Source of the DNA: Protopterus annectens
Taxonomy: Eukaryota > Chordata > Ceratodontiformes > Protopteridae
Assembly: GCF_019279795.1 (NCBI RefSeq)
Contig: NC_056743.1
Coordinates: 1,782,790,466-1,782,854,465, forward strand
DNA: 64,000 nt
Direction of reading: 5' to 3'
Below the pieces are notes generated by a model that saw nothing but the letters and a program-made list of their open reading frames with translations, had not been told where the DNA came from and did no database searches. Below are positions 45,010-56,444 of the stretch, in pieces (positions within the stretch are counted from its first letter, which is position 1; every line of letters begins with the position of its first letter). Made by a program: the position numbers and the translations under genes.

Positions 45010-46618
45010 TATATATGCGTATGCGCACACAAATTAATTCACAGCTGTTCATAATTAATTCATCAACAAAATACAAACATTTAAATTAATAAATGCATAT
45101 AATAAATATATGGAATTAAATAAATGCAATACTATGAAAAAACATAAACAAAAGTAATAAATGCATAAATAAATAAATACATGAATTAAATAGCCAATTC
45201 CTTACTTAGACCAAAGGGCTTCAAAGTTTTATATTTTAAAATCATTCTAGTTTCTAATTCAAGTAATCTAGAATCACTCCCTCTAGACAGGAAGGGTTTT
45301 CCTAATACACAAAATTTCAAACTACTATTAGAGCCATCATGTAATTCATCAAAATGTTGTGCAACAGGACTAACTTCATTAAAATTTCGAATATCCTTGA
45401 GGTGTTCAAGAACACGAATCCTCACCATACGTTTGGTCTGTCCAATATACCAAACATTGGAACATGAACACCCCAAATTATAGACCACCCCGTTGATCTG
45501 CAATTAAAATGATATATAGGAATAAACATTCTTCCATTAATACTATCTAAATTTATGACCCTATTACAAATGCTACAGTGGCCACATGAAAAAGTTCCCA
45601 GATGCAAACTATTTATGTTCCCCCCTGTAAAGTTAAAGTTTAACAATTCTTTTAAGTTTTTTCCCCTTTTAAAGGAGAATATAATATTGTCAGGAAACAG
45701 ATGGCCTACTATTTCATCTTGACACACTATATGCCAATATTTTCTCACAATCTGAATCAACTCCCTTGAGAATGGGGAAAATTTAGTGACATAAAAAAGT
45801 TTCCTGACATCATCAGTATCTCTTACTTGTTGCATCCTACTCCCAAATCTTTTGTTCCTAGATGAAATATGTGGACCAACAACATAATTTCCAAGTATTT
45901 TATTTTTACATCTTAATAATTGACCTTAATCATAGCCTCTTTCCCTTAGCCTAAACAAAACCTTATCCAATTCCTTATTTTTTTCACTTTCATCACTAAT
46001 GTGATCATAAATTCTTTTAAATTCACCATAAGGTAAAGAATTTAACAAATGTTCCAGAAGCATACTCGTCACATGTAAGAACATATTTACTGAAGTAGGT
46101 TTTCTAAAAGGCCTATAACCTATAACCCCATCTTCATTATATAGAGTTATATCCAAAAAATTAATCTGTTCTCTATTAAGTTCATGAGAGAAAGTAAGAC
46201 ATGTTCATTATTATTAAGATTATCAAAAAATTCAAAAAAATCATTAACATCACCCTTGCAAATGAAAATAAGGTCATCAATAAAACGTTTGTATAATAGA
46301 ACATTATTTCTAAAAAATACAGTGGGATAGATAAATTTCTTTTCAAAAAAACCCATATATATAACGGCATATGAGGGTGCAAAACCAGCCCCCATAGTCG
46401 TACCTTTTAACTGCAAAAAAAAAATTCATTGTTAAATGAAAAGTAATTATGGGTCAAACAAAATTCAAGTAAATTAATCAAAAAGGTGGTCCTTGGCCCT
46501 TCACCCAACATATCACAAATAGATTCCAAACCCCGTCTGAGACTGATATTTGTATATAATGATTTAATATCAATCGTGACCCAATAGTAATTGCAGAGAT
46601 CTGATAATATGATCCAGA
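45010..46618 (-). mobile_element. Penelope-like element remnant (PLE 2)
   Basis: Minus strand RT then GIY-YIG. 'YYWVTIDIKSLYTNIS' is motif A; 'QLKGTTMGAGFAPSYAVIYM' is motif B; 'YKRFIDDLIFICKG' is motif C. 'GYRPFRKPTSVNMFLHVTS' and 'GEFKRIYDHISDESEKNKEL' follow. The nuclease 'GVVYNLGCSCSNVWYIGQTK' carries the GIY-YIG-type residues. Its last frame ends 'LKPFGLSKELAI' at 45186. The AT-rich 3' tail (45190-45080) holds TAAATAAA runs. It is 5' truncated and frameshifted at 46407, 46150 and 45830. Confidence 0.8.
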
Positions 46619-47080
46619 CACACACAAACCTTAAGAAATGCCTGAAGTCTGGATGAATTGGGATGTGATTATAAACATCTTTTTAGTCAGGTGTTACCAG
46701 GAAACTTGAAAGAGGAAGAGTAAAAGATTGTGAAGTGACATGATTTTGAATTTTGGGTACCACAGCAAAACAGGCTTAAGAAAGAAATACCCAGAAGTAG
46801 TCTTCAAGCATCTTCTTTGTCTGGAACTAAGAACATCCTTGAATAAAAACCCTTCCCCATCTGGGAAAGAGGAACTGGTACTATCACTCCTTGGGACAGC
46901 ATGTGATTTTACATGTATTTTGTTGAGAATGTCAATTTGCCTTTTTGCCAAGGTTAACAGAAAATCCCTTGGAAAATTTGTAAAAAGGGGGGGGGGGCTG
47001 TAAACTCAGATTCCAGGGATCAGGTTGCCTCTTTCATCACACTGTTTGATCAACAGTGAACCTTTACCCAAGGATGAATT
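46619..47080 (-). pseudogene. DIRS RT N-terminal fragment
   Basis: Minus strand across frames: 'GVIVPVPL', 'VPKIQNHV' or 'YPKFKIMSLHNLL', then 'DVYNHIPIHPDFRHFLRFVC'. This is the DIRS RT succession up to 'DlKDAYlHIPI...FRhFLRF'. The palm continues on the far side of PLE 2. Confidence 0.65.
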
Positions 47081-47500
47081 TAACACATCATCATCTGGGA
47101 AGTTCAGAAAAAGTAGGCATGCAAACTTCATCAAAACAGCATCAGTGGGCACAATCCTGGAAGCAGTATCAGAGTTAAACATATGCTGTGAAAATGAGTA
47201 GTGGCCTTTTGAATAGAAGGAACCAAGTTATTTAAAAAATGTTTTCCTCACAAGAAAAAACTGCAGATAAAACATCTCATACTTTCACAATTAGAACAAA
47301 CACAAGAGCCTAACGATTCAGAATTATGAAAAATCAAAGCTGCAGAAGAATACACTTTTCCCCATTCCCATTAATAATTTTCCAATCTTTATTAGAAACC
47401 AAATTAAAATAAAAAATAACCAGCAAGGCTATCACAGCTGTAAACGTACACCTTTCAACATGGATAAGCGTGTTTGCATTGTCAAAACACTTTTTTAGAT
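47081..47500. other. No recognised feature
   Basis: AT-rich, presumably DIRS or PLE 3 flanking sequence. No domain found. Confidence 0.3.
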
Positions 47501-47970
47501 CCATATAAAAAACAAACAATGTTTAAACAGTCACTACACCAATCACAGAATCAATTTAAAAAGACAGCCAAGCCGGTTTAAAACACACAGTAACATTAAT
47601 ACCTTGATACTTATCAGCCTGTAGCCTCAGTATCCACTTTAACTCTGGATTCTCAATATAATTATTCAAATCACCACTCCTGGGGTTAATCCTCACACAC
47701 TGTAGAACTCTAAAACAAACATTGTGTCCATAATTCTCACCACAGTATTTCTTGTATCCATATATCTCAAAATTCTATCTTTTAACTTATTTACAGCTTT
47801 TCCTATATAGAAACGTGTACAAATATCACATGTAGCTAAATAAACTATATGGGATGTTTGACAGCATAAAATTTAGGTTTAAAAACAAAATCAAACAAAG
47901 GAGGTTTAAAAATCTGTTGTTTTGTGATAACCGTGCATGCTTTACATCTAGAAGAGAGAAAAGTGCCCTC
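47501..47970 (-). pseudogene. PLE 3 fragment: linker and GIY-YIG nuclease
   Basis: Minus strand: 'SSRCKACTVI' (the Cys motif before the nuclease). Across a frameshift follows 'YLATCDICTRFYIGKAVNKL' then 'KDRILRYMDT', a GIY-YIG signature with the FYIG-K core. Only the C-terminal third of a Penelope-like polyprotein is present. It is different in sequence from PLE 2 and from the PLE at 57912. Confidence 0.6.
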
Positions 47971-48586
47971 TTTCTATGAAATATTCTTATGTAGATGTCA
48001 CTCACTATATATACTAGCCACTGATATCTGTCAGCATTACAGACTATGTGGTGCAAGTGCTAGCTGTGCAGCATGACTGTACAGGGAAGTAGTCAGCCCG
48101 CAGCTGTATACATGTACCTGTGGAATATAACCCTGTGTGTGCCTGCATGTGGTGTGTCAACCTCTAGATGAATGGGTTATGGCCCATGCACACACACTGT
48201 CCTCCTCATAGCCCTACTATGACAAGGCTGCTGAGGTCATCCACTTTGAAATACACCTTTGGGAAAGTGGTACCCAAGTAATATCTGTGGTGTGTCCTGC
48301 AACTGCATACTGCTGTAGTATGAGAAACTAGTTAGTTAGGAGCTCTAATCCCAGATATGGCAACTGTGTGTGTCTGTCTCTCTCTGTGTAGAGAGCAATG
48401 CTTTTTAGGCTAGTCACACCCCCTACAATTCAAATGCCCTACTTTGGCAAGGCTGCTGATGTCATCCACTTTGAGATGCACCTTTGGGAAAGGGGTAGCC
48501 CAGTGATCTTCATGACATGACTTGTAACTCCGTACTGCTGTAGTGTGATAAACTAGTTAGGTAGGAGATCTACTCCCAGACATGGC

Positions 48587-48589
<3 letters not shown>

Positions 48590-48637
<48 letters not shown>

Positions 48638-48638
48638 T

Positions 48639-48671
<33 letters not shown>
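48590..48671 (+). repeat. (GT)n microsatellite
   Basis: Two GT runs separated by 'gagtgg', in unit 2 of the array. Confidence 0.95.
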
Positions 48672-48674
<3 letters not shown>

Positions 48675-48870
48675 ATCAAATGCTTTTTAGGCTAGCCACA
48701 CTCACTACAATTAACATGCCCCACTTTGGCAAGGCTGCTGATGTCATCCACTGTGAAATACACCTTTCAGAAAGCTGTAGCCCAGTAATCTCCATGGTGC
48801 ATCCTATAACTGCGTACTGCTGTAGTGTGATAAACTAATTAGGTAGGAGTTCTACTCCCAGACATGGCAA

Positions 48871-48871
48871 C

Positions 48872-48965
<94 letters not shown>
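48871..48965 (+). repeat. (GT)n microsatellite
   Basis: Long nearly pure GT run in unit 3 of the array. Confidence 0.95.
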
Positions 48966-50106
48966 TCTGTCTGTTTAGAAAGCAATGCTTTTTAGGCTAG
49001 TCACACTCCCTACAATTCAAATGTCCTACTTTGGCAAGGCTGCTGATGTCATCTACCTTGAAATACACCTTTGGGAAAAGTGTAGCCCAGTAATCCCCAC
49101 AGCATGTCATATGACTGTGTACTGCTATAGTGTGATAAACTAGTTAGGTAGAAGTTTCAATCCCAGACATGGCAACTGTGTGTGTATGTGTCTTTGTCTG
49201 TGGAGAGAGCAATGCATTTTAGGCTAGTCACACTCAATGCAATTCAAATGCCCTACTTTGACAATCCTGCTGATGTAATTCACTGTGAAATACACCTTTG
49301 GGGAAGGGGCACTCCAGCAATCCCTGTGGTGCATCCTGTAACAGCATTATGCTGTAGTGTGATATAGAACTCTGGTAGGGGTTCTATTCCCACACATGGC
49401 AGTTGTGGATGTTTTGTGTGTGTTTCTATGTCTGTGTAGGGAGCAGTGCATTTTAGGCTAGTCACACTCAGTACAATTCAAATGCCCTACTTTGGCAATC
49501 CTGCTGATATCATTCACTGTGAAATACACCTTTGGGGAAGGCACACTCCAGCATTCCCCATGGTGCATCCTATAACAGCATAATGCTGTAGTGTGATATG
49601 GAACTCTGGTAGGGGTTCTATTCCCACCCTTGGCAGTTGTGGATGTGTTGTGTGTATTCCTATGCCTGTGTAGGGAGCAATGCATTTTAGGTTAAGTCAC
49701 ACTCAGTACAATTCAAATGCCCTACTTTGACAATCCTGCTGATGTCATTCACTGTGAAATACACCTTTTAAGGGAGAGGCACTCCTGCAATCCCTGTGGT
49801 GTGTCCTATAACAGAATCATGCCGCAGTGTGGTATAGAGCTCTGGTAGGTGTTCTATTCCCACACATGGCAGTTGTGGATTTTTTTTTTTGTGTTTCTAT
49901 GTCTCTGTAGGGAGCAATGCATTTTAGGCTAGTCACACTCAGTACTATTCAAATGCCCTACTTTGACAATCCTGCTTGTGTCATTCACTGTGAAATACAT
50001 CTTTGGGGAAGCAGTATTCCAGTAATCTCAGTGGCACGTCCTATAACTGAGTACTGCTATAGTGTAATATGCCTAGTTAGGTAGGAGTTCTAATCACAGA
50101 CATGAC

Positions 50107-50108
<2 letters not shown>

Positions 50109-50191
<83 letters not shown>

Positions 50192-50198
50192 TGTGTTT
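50109..50198 (+). repeat. (GT)n microsatellite
   Basis: Long GT run at the end of the tandem array. Confidence 0.95.
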
Positions 50199-50446
50199 GT
50201 CATTCGTATCCTGTGTGGAGGTGGTTGTGAGTGTGTAACAACTGGACTCAATGTGGTGCCCATTTTGCAAACTTCTTATATGGTGGCCCTAGTATATATC
50301 ACAGTGTCCACCATACAGGGATAACAGATGCAAAATAGCTGAGAGGCTGGGGTGCAAATCCATACCCCTACATGTGACATCAATGCCAGCTGAACTATGT
50401 TAGCAACCCTTGTACTACCCATGGAACACTCTCTACCCATGTCTCA

Positions 50447-50461
50447 TACACACACATACAC

Positions 50462-50501
<40 letters not shown>
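50447..50501 (+). repeat. (CA)n microsatellite
   Basis: CA run with a few interruptions ('acataca'). Confidence 0.9.
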
Positions 50502-50505
<4 letters not shown>

Positions 50506-51199
50506 CTAGGCAACACCCGCTATGTTGGTAGTACCCTGCATATTGCCCACTGGTAGTAACCATGGTGTAATTGCAGTGGGCTACAGAGGGCATGGTACCC
50601 TGTCCATCACTCCAATAGGCATGTACATCCAAACAGTGCACCTCCCCACTGTACACCTGCAACACCTGTGGTGCCAGCAAATGTGACCCACAAAGGACAT
50701 ACCATGTCTGACACACAAGCCCTCTATGGACAGATGTCACTGACTCCAGGGAATACCAGTATCATGCTATCAATGTAGGTGTAGGTCAACCTGCTGTCCA
50801 TTAACAGTTCCCACCACATGAGGCCAGGACTGGCACAACTGATGATAACAATCTGTGTACATAACACGGGACAGGTACCCCAAGTACAGTTCCACATGTC
50901 ACTGTACATGCATGTTGGAGGTGTGCACATCCCAGACACCGTCCATTTCATGGACTAAGGAACACATACATGGCAAGCAATGCACAGCATTGGCCACATG
51001 CAATAGTCACCCAGGTGACTGGATGGTGAATACAATAACCACCTCTGTGGGCAAATCCCGACACTACACCCCTGAGCCACAATGCAGACCATTGACATGT
51101 GGCCTGATGTCAAGGTATACCCACCACCTAGCCGTGTATAGCCATCAGGCACCATCGCCTACTACACACCCGTGAAACAATGCACCCATGCATGTCAGT
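50502..51199. other. No recognised feature
   Basis: Open frames on both strands have no recognised domain. Word usage (cacatgt, tgtgtac) resembles 39.3-41.3 kb. Confidence 0.3.
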
Positions 51200-51680
51200 A
51201 CTGGCACCCATGTCTATGTGTGTGTTATATGATGAGTATGACCATATTCACACTCACTACAACCCCCATTGGCATACTGAAGCATGCTGTCTGATGTCAG
51301 ACACCTCCACATACCCTTTGCCCATATAGTCTCTGTATGACCCACTGTGGTGCATGTGATACCTGCACAGTACTGTGTTGTGGCAATCCCACTAGTGATG
51401 AGTTGTATTCCTGGCCCTGCCAAGTGTGTCAATGTGTGTGCGCCCCTCTGAGAGTGTGGCTGTGTTGACGCTGAAACCTGTTCATGTGGACAGGCACATG
51501 TATTACACCTACTGCGTAGCTACCATATCCCTGTTGCAGATGTCACTCACCATCACATGTAACGTTCTGAGAGCTACTCTACATGTAACTATGTGGTGCA
51601 TCCAATAACTGCATGGACATGTGATAGCACTACATAGTCATCAGGGGTTTGATACCCTGTACTGGTAGATTTGTGACACA
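51200..51680 (+). repeat. Diverged copies of the 230-bp tandem unit
   Basis: 'cacactcactacaaccccca' followed by 'gctgtctgatgtcagacacc', 'cactgtggtgcatgtgatac', 'gttgtattcctggccctgcc' and 'aatgtgtgtg' follows the same order as the array unit. A second partial copy ends 'ggggtttgataccctgtact'. The divergence is high, so these are older copies. Confidence 0.5.
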
Positions 51681-53780
51681 AATATGCTTAAATTTTATTC
51701 TTCCACCTCTCCCTGATTTTTCTTTGCCTCTGTCTGCCTCTCTCACTCCCTCTCTGGTGGATATGGAGACTTACACCTGATTTGCTTAGGCAGCAGCATA
51801 TGTATATTAAGTGATGCTCATGATTAGCTGATGGCCTCTGCATGAATTGCAGCCCTCCTCTAGCTGATTGCATGTGGAACAGCTATGATAACATTCCCAT
51901 AGCCAATTGCATGGAAACAAACTCTAATATCTAGGAATATCTTGTTGGTGTTGGGCCTTTCATTCACTGTGAGCAGGAACTCGATCTGTTGTTTGGCAAA
52001 CAGCATCTCAGATGGATTGGGGATTTACCTCTAACAATATACACTTAGGAAACAGGCCAACACACATGAGGGGGATGTGCCTAACCTGACTACAGACTGT
52101 AAGTGCTGCTATACTGCATTTGGAGTAATGTTGGTTTAACAGGGTGTGTGTGGATATGGCTGTCCTACATGTTTTAATACCTGTCATGTCAGTGCTATGT
52201 TTGTGAGGGAGCCCCCATTTGTAGAATCATTTGCAGACTGGGCAGTTTGTGATGCCTTTTGTTTCATGTGTTACCCACTGAGCATCTGTCTGTGAACTGC
52301 AGAAGGTAGTGTGTGGATTGCAGTCTGTAGATGGTGACAGCCGTGAGAGTTACTGACTTCATATCCCTCATAGGACATATGTTGCAACAAACCCTGTTAC
52401 AACAGTAAATGAATGAGGGTATCACAGCAACATGTCAATACTGGCCCTGTGTATGTGCCTCCAGTCACAACCCTGTCAACCTTTATCCATCTGTCATGCA
52501 GTAAGGGTTGCATATGTGCTGTACACCATAATTAGTGACATCATATCTGATAACAAGCCAGTGAGATATCAGACTGCTACACATTTTATGTATAATAGGT
52601 GTTATATTTGATGACATAACCTGGACATTCTGTAGTTGTATGTGCAGTACTGAGGTCTGTGTACTTATGGTGATTGTTGGCAGTGTGTATTGTTAATATT
52701 TACCTTGGCCTGTGTACAGACTGTGGTAAATGTCATTGTTCTTGGTCCTGTTCTATCTGATGTTACATGCTGCTCCACTGTATGTTACCCTATCAACTTA
52801 CATGTTTGTAGGGCCATACATGCACATGTTCCATACCACAGACAGACATTGGACCACACTGTGTAGTGGCACAGTATATGTAGGGTTAGTGTGTGAGTGG
52901 CACATATGAGGTCAGTGTCGAACAGATAGTCCATATACTGTAATATTACGCTAGCTTACCATATGTGGCTGTGGCTGTGTTCACATTGGTTGTGGTTAAG
53001 CACTGTCACACAGGTGTATGTAACCATGTGCTGTGGCATGCCAGTAGAACCTGATATATATACAGGTACATGTGCATTCCTCCATTGGAAATGTAGGCCA
53101 GTGTTGAACCAGTCTGCCTGTACCCTGCACAGTGCTTTGTTACATGCCTAGCAGCTTAGTGTACTTAATCAGTGAGATGTAATGTCCAGATACTTGCCAG
53201 ATGTACTACTGCTGGGCCACCTTAACAGTCATGTACGTCAGACAGAGCAGAGGGATGCTGTACAGATGTATGTCAATATCTAGTGGGTAGTATGTGGCCA
53301 TGGCACATCTGTACCAGCAGTTATTATGTGGCAGGAGAGACAGGGGTGTGTGAATGTATAATCTATGGGGGCAAATGTATACCAGTAGTTATGTGTTATA
53401 CCCATCTATATGGATGTTAACATCCACATTGTCAGGATTGATCCACATATCTTGCACTAAGGGGTAATGTGTATACCTCTGGACTGTCCAGAGTGTGTCA
53501 GACTGTCCACATATATTGGCCAATATCTCTGCTGTTGTCCACAGGAGCATTACGTGCTAGCAGTGATACCGTACTATGATGTCCTTACGATGTCTATCAG
53601 TAGCCAATGGTGCACATGTTAAAAGCAAATGTGACCTACCACACACACACCATGTCTGTGAAGACAATCCCTATTACAGTAGCAATAGTCTACAAATATA
53701 CCTGCTATACACACCTGCCATCCCCATGCACTATGGAGTTGGGACTATAAGGGCTGAGGTAGGACTACACTCCATGTTCA
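51681..53780. other. No recognised feature
   Basis: About 2 kb without recognisable coding or repeat structure. Rich in TGTG and CACA words. Confidence 0.3.
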
Positions 53781-53867
53781 GGACGTATGGTGCAAATATG
53801 TGTATATATAATTATCCAGATATGTATATAGATATATACACATATACATATCGACATATGTTGATGG

Positions 53868-53872
<5 letters not shown>

Positions 53873-53914
<42 letters not shown>
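53873..53914 (+). repeat. (TA)n microsatellite
   Basis: About 20 TA units, first of a cluster of TA arrays in 53.8-55.2 kb (also 54481-54552, 54967-55000, 55090-55146) with 'acatata' interruptions. Confidence 0.95.
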
Positions 53915-53919
<5 letters not shown>

Positions 53920-54019
53920 CCCAGATATATACATATACAGAGCAATATATGTCTGCACATACACAGATAGAGATACATATGCACATATATGTATGGTTAT
54001 CTACATATTTATTGACAGT

Positions 54020-54036
54020 AGTAGGTATATCAGAAT
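54020..54036 (+). repeat. SINE target-site duplication, left
   Basis: 'agtaggtatatcagaat', identical to 54364-54380. Confidence 0.9.
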
Positions 54037-54363
54037 GGGCACCCACAGTGCATTGTCGCCTCACAGCAAGAGGTTCTCCGGTTCGATTCTCGGCTGGGGT
54101 GCCTTCTGTGCGGAGTCTGCATGTCCTCCCTGTGGTCGCGTGGGTTTCCTCTGGGTGCTCCGGTTTCCTCCCACATCACAAAGACATGCAGTAGGTGGAT
54201 TGGACACTCTAAATTGGCCCTAGGTGTGAGTGTGTGCATGTGTGTGCCTTCTGTGGAAGATTGGATGCCGGGCTGGCAACTCGACACCGTAAAACTCCAC
54301 TGCCAATCATGAGTGGACAGATGATCCGCTGTGGCGACCCCTAACCGGGAAAAAGCCGAAAGA
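54037..54363 (+). mobile_element. tRNA-headed SINE with GCCGAAAGAA-type 3' end
   Basis: Shares its head with the SINE at 25643: 'cattgtcgcctcacagcaag', a B box 'ggttcgattct' and the core from 'ccttctgtgcggagtctgca' to 'tcacaaagacatgcag'. The 5' end lacks part of the A-box region. The 3' part differs: 'tggattggacactctaaatt', then 'gctgtggcgacccctaaccg' and 'gccgaaagaa'. That 3' end is widespread in fish SINEs. A perfect 17-bp target duplication flanks it, so the boundaries are exact. Confidence 0.9.
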
Positions 54364-54380
54364 AGTAGGTATATCAGAAT
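54364..54380 (+). repeat. SINE target-site duplication, right
   Basis: Identical to 54020-54036 and placed directly after the SINE end. Confidence 0.9.
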
Positions 54381-54478
54381 AGATATGTATGCACATATAG
54401 TTGTAGATAGCTACATATATACCAACATAACTAGGCATATCTGTACACATAGGATGTGCATACATATATAGCTATATA

Positions 54479-54480
<2 letters not shown>

Positions 54481-54552
<72 letters not shown>
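54481..54552 (+). repeat. (TA)n microsatellite
   Basis: Long TA run with one 'taata' slip. Confidence 0.95.
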
Positions 54553-54962
54553 GTATCTGTATATATGTGTCTGTGTATAATGTATCCTAGGGATGTTGAT
54601 AACTTCCACATTGTACATTTCCTATAGAAGCCAGACTGTACTGCATGATATGTTACCGATACCACCCTGACATCATACAGGTGAGATGTAGTACTGTTAA
54701 AATCTTGTGCCCATGTCATGTCAGGTCCTGCTGCAACATTTGGTTGTGTATTGCAGGGCAGACGTGTTTGACTGTGGGGGGATATACCTATTTGTACAAG
54801 ATGTATATTATTTGAGGCCTCTCAACCCCATTAACGGTGCATGTGGACATATATGTTTTAGTTATGTTCCCATTGTTATCTACAGATGTATGTCCATATA
54901 TACCTATATAGATATATATATGCTTACATAAATATAACTATGTCCGTCTATACCTACATAGC

Positions 54963-54997
<35 letters not shown>

Positions 54998-55089
54998 GCT
55001 TACATATATATAACTTGCTGTATATATTTCAACATATAGATGTAGACATATATATCAATAGATGTAGGCATTTGCATGTGTATATGTTA

Positions 55090-55094
55090 ATATA

Positions 55095-55146
<52 letters not shown>
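55090..55146 (+). repeat. (TA)n microsatellite
   Basis: TA run interrupted once by 'ttta'. Confidence 0.95.
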
Positions 55147-55150
<4 letters not shown>

Positions 55151-55549
55151 TATATTTTCATGTTTGCAAATCTACATTACCATATGATACGAGAGTATAC
55201 ACATGCAGTCCAGCAGTTAGACCTTTATTGTCAGGCTGTTACGCTTTTATTTATATACATACTATATGAGACTCTTCCTGCCATATTCTCCAGTGTATGC
55301 AGTGCATGCCTTGAACAATACAGGTTTTATACAGGCAATTGATTTACTACTACTTTTAGTTTTATTTCCTATGACAGTAAATGCATGAGTATTACTGACC
55401 TGCCTTGCATTGCAACCTCGCCAGCGGACTGACGTGGGCCTCCTAGTTTGTGACCCGCTCCATTGCAGCTGTGGGGGACATAAGAGGAATATTTATCCAT
55501 ACCTATCCATGATATACCTGAGCTGGCAATTATTACACACATAGTAGGG

Positions 55550-55870
55550 TTATACTTACACACAACTGGAACATCCCCTGCCACTCTAGCCTCTTGGATC
55601 CACTGGTCCAAGAGGTCCCCCTTACACCAGTTCAGATTGGCATAGTGATGCCTGACCTTCTCATCAGTTCGGGGTATGCCAGTGGCACTGGTGAGGTCAC
55701 GGGTGAGATGGTCCCAGACCTGCACCTTATATTGGGAGCCCTGGTACTGCACCTGCAGCAGTCTCTGATCATGGTCTTTGGCAAGTCGTCTTGCCATGAC
55801 TCTGGACTCCTACATGCAGAAAAGCTGCTCCTGAAAGTGCACACCTTCTTCCCTTACTGCCCTTGTGCCT
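55550..55870 (-). pseudogene. Myb/SANT-like protein of Harbinger type
   Basis: Minus strand frame from an ATG at 55797: 'KVQVWDHLTRDLTSATGIPR' followed by 'TDEKVRHHYANL', the second and third helices of a Myb/SANT-like domain. Upstream, 'REEGVHFQEQLF' looks like the first helix but is cut off by a TAG near 55815. The open frame runs to 55369. A good splice-donor sequence (GTAAGT, plus-strand 55554-55559) lies just after 'AGDVPVV', so the last part may be intron. Harbinger elements encode such a Myb-like partner that binds transposon ends. Its transposase is not adjacent. Confidence 0.6.
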
Positions 55871-55879
55871 GCAAGGGGA

Positions 55880-56170
55880 AGCTACAACCAGTTATGAGAT
55901 GCATTCCCGCCTTTTGGGTTTAAGGAGGGCCGATTTCCCGCAGTTTTCCATGATTGGCCAGTTTTGAAAAAGCTAGGCTATAGGCAAACCTGCTTACCTT
56001 GGGCTGGCATTGTTTAAATGTGTATAACACTGGGCACATTGAGTTCGCTGGCCTACACATTGCTTATACCTACTAAGCTGGCCTGTGCAATGCTTAGCGT
56101 TGCTTACATTAGACTTTGCATTATAATTCCTTTTTGGCATTGAGTTATTATTCATTATACCTTATATGTA
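55880..56170. other. Flank of the Myb-like frame
   Basis: Holds two related phrases, 'gctggcctacacattgctta' and 'gctggcctgtgcaatgctta', in direct orientation 45 bases apart. These may be subterminal repeats. No matching inverted terminus was found near the Harbinger transposase. Confidence 0.3.
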
Positions 56171-56183
56171 TACCTGGTATCCA

Positions 56184-56186
<3 letters not shown>

Positions 56187-56236
<50 letters not shown>
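56187..56236 (+). repeat. (TA)n microsatellite
   Basis: Pure TA run; another lies at 56413-56440. Confidence 0.95.
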
Positions 56237-56238
<2 letters not shown>

Positions 56239-56412
56239 GTGTTTTGTTGTTTTATTTGTGTGTGTGTGGTGTGTGCATGGTATGGTGTTTGTGTACCGGT
56301 TATTTTATTTTATTGGTTATGTGTGTTGTGGTTTGTGTTTATGTTTATGGAATGGTGGTGTGTGATGATTGTGGTGTGTTGTTGTGTGGTTTCGGCTATG
56401 TCAGGTAGAACC

Positions 56413-56444
<32 letters not shown>

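Larger units (their letters stand above)
48130..50200 (+). repeat. Tandem array of ~230-bp units, each with a GT tract
   Basis: Each unit reads 'gcaatgctttttaggctagt', 'caattcaaatgccctacttt', 'gctgatgtcatccactttga', 'gtactgctgtagtgtgataa', 'gagttctaatcccagacatg' and then a GT tract. 'ttttaggctag' or a variant recurs near 48390, 48685, 48987, 49216, 49450, 49684 and 49920. Early units carry GT tracts of up to about 90 bases and later ones only a few repeats, so the period is 225-305 bp. Confidence 0.85.

Noticed and set aside
53576..54223. 215-codon plus-strand frame
   Set aside because: It runs through a TA microsatellite and the SINE, so the frame is an artefact of repeats.
54886..55269. 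Tyr/Ile-rich 127-codon frame
   Set aside because: It encodes translated TA repeats only.
29378..56160. Claiming one giant Harbinger element with defined termini
   Set aside because: I searched by eye for inverted termini and TWA duplications at both edges and found none convincing, so it is kept as a hypothesis only.
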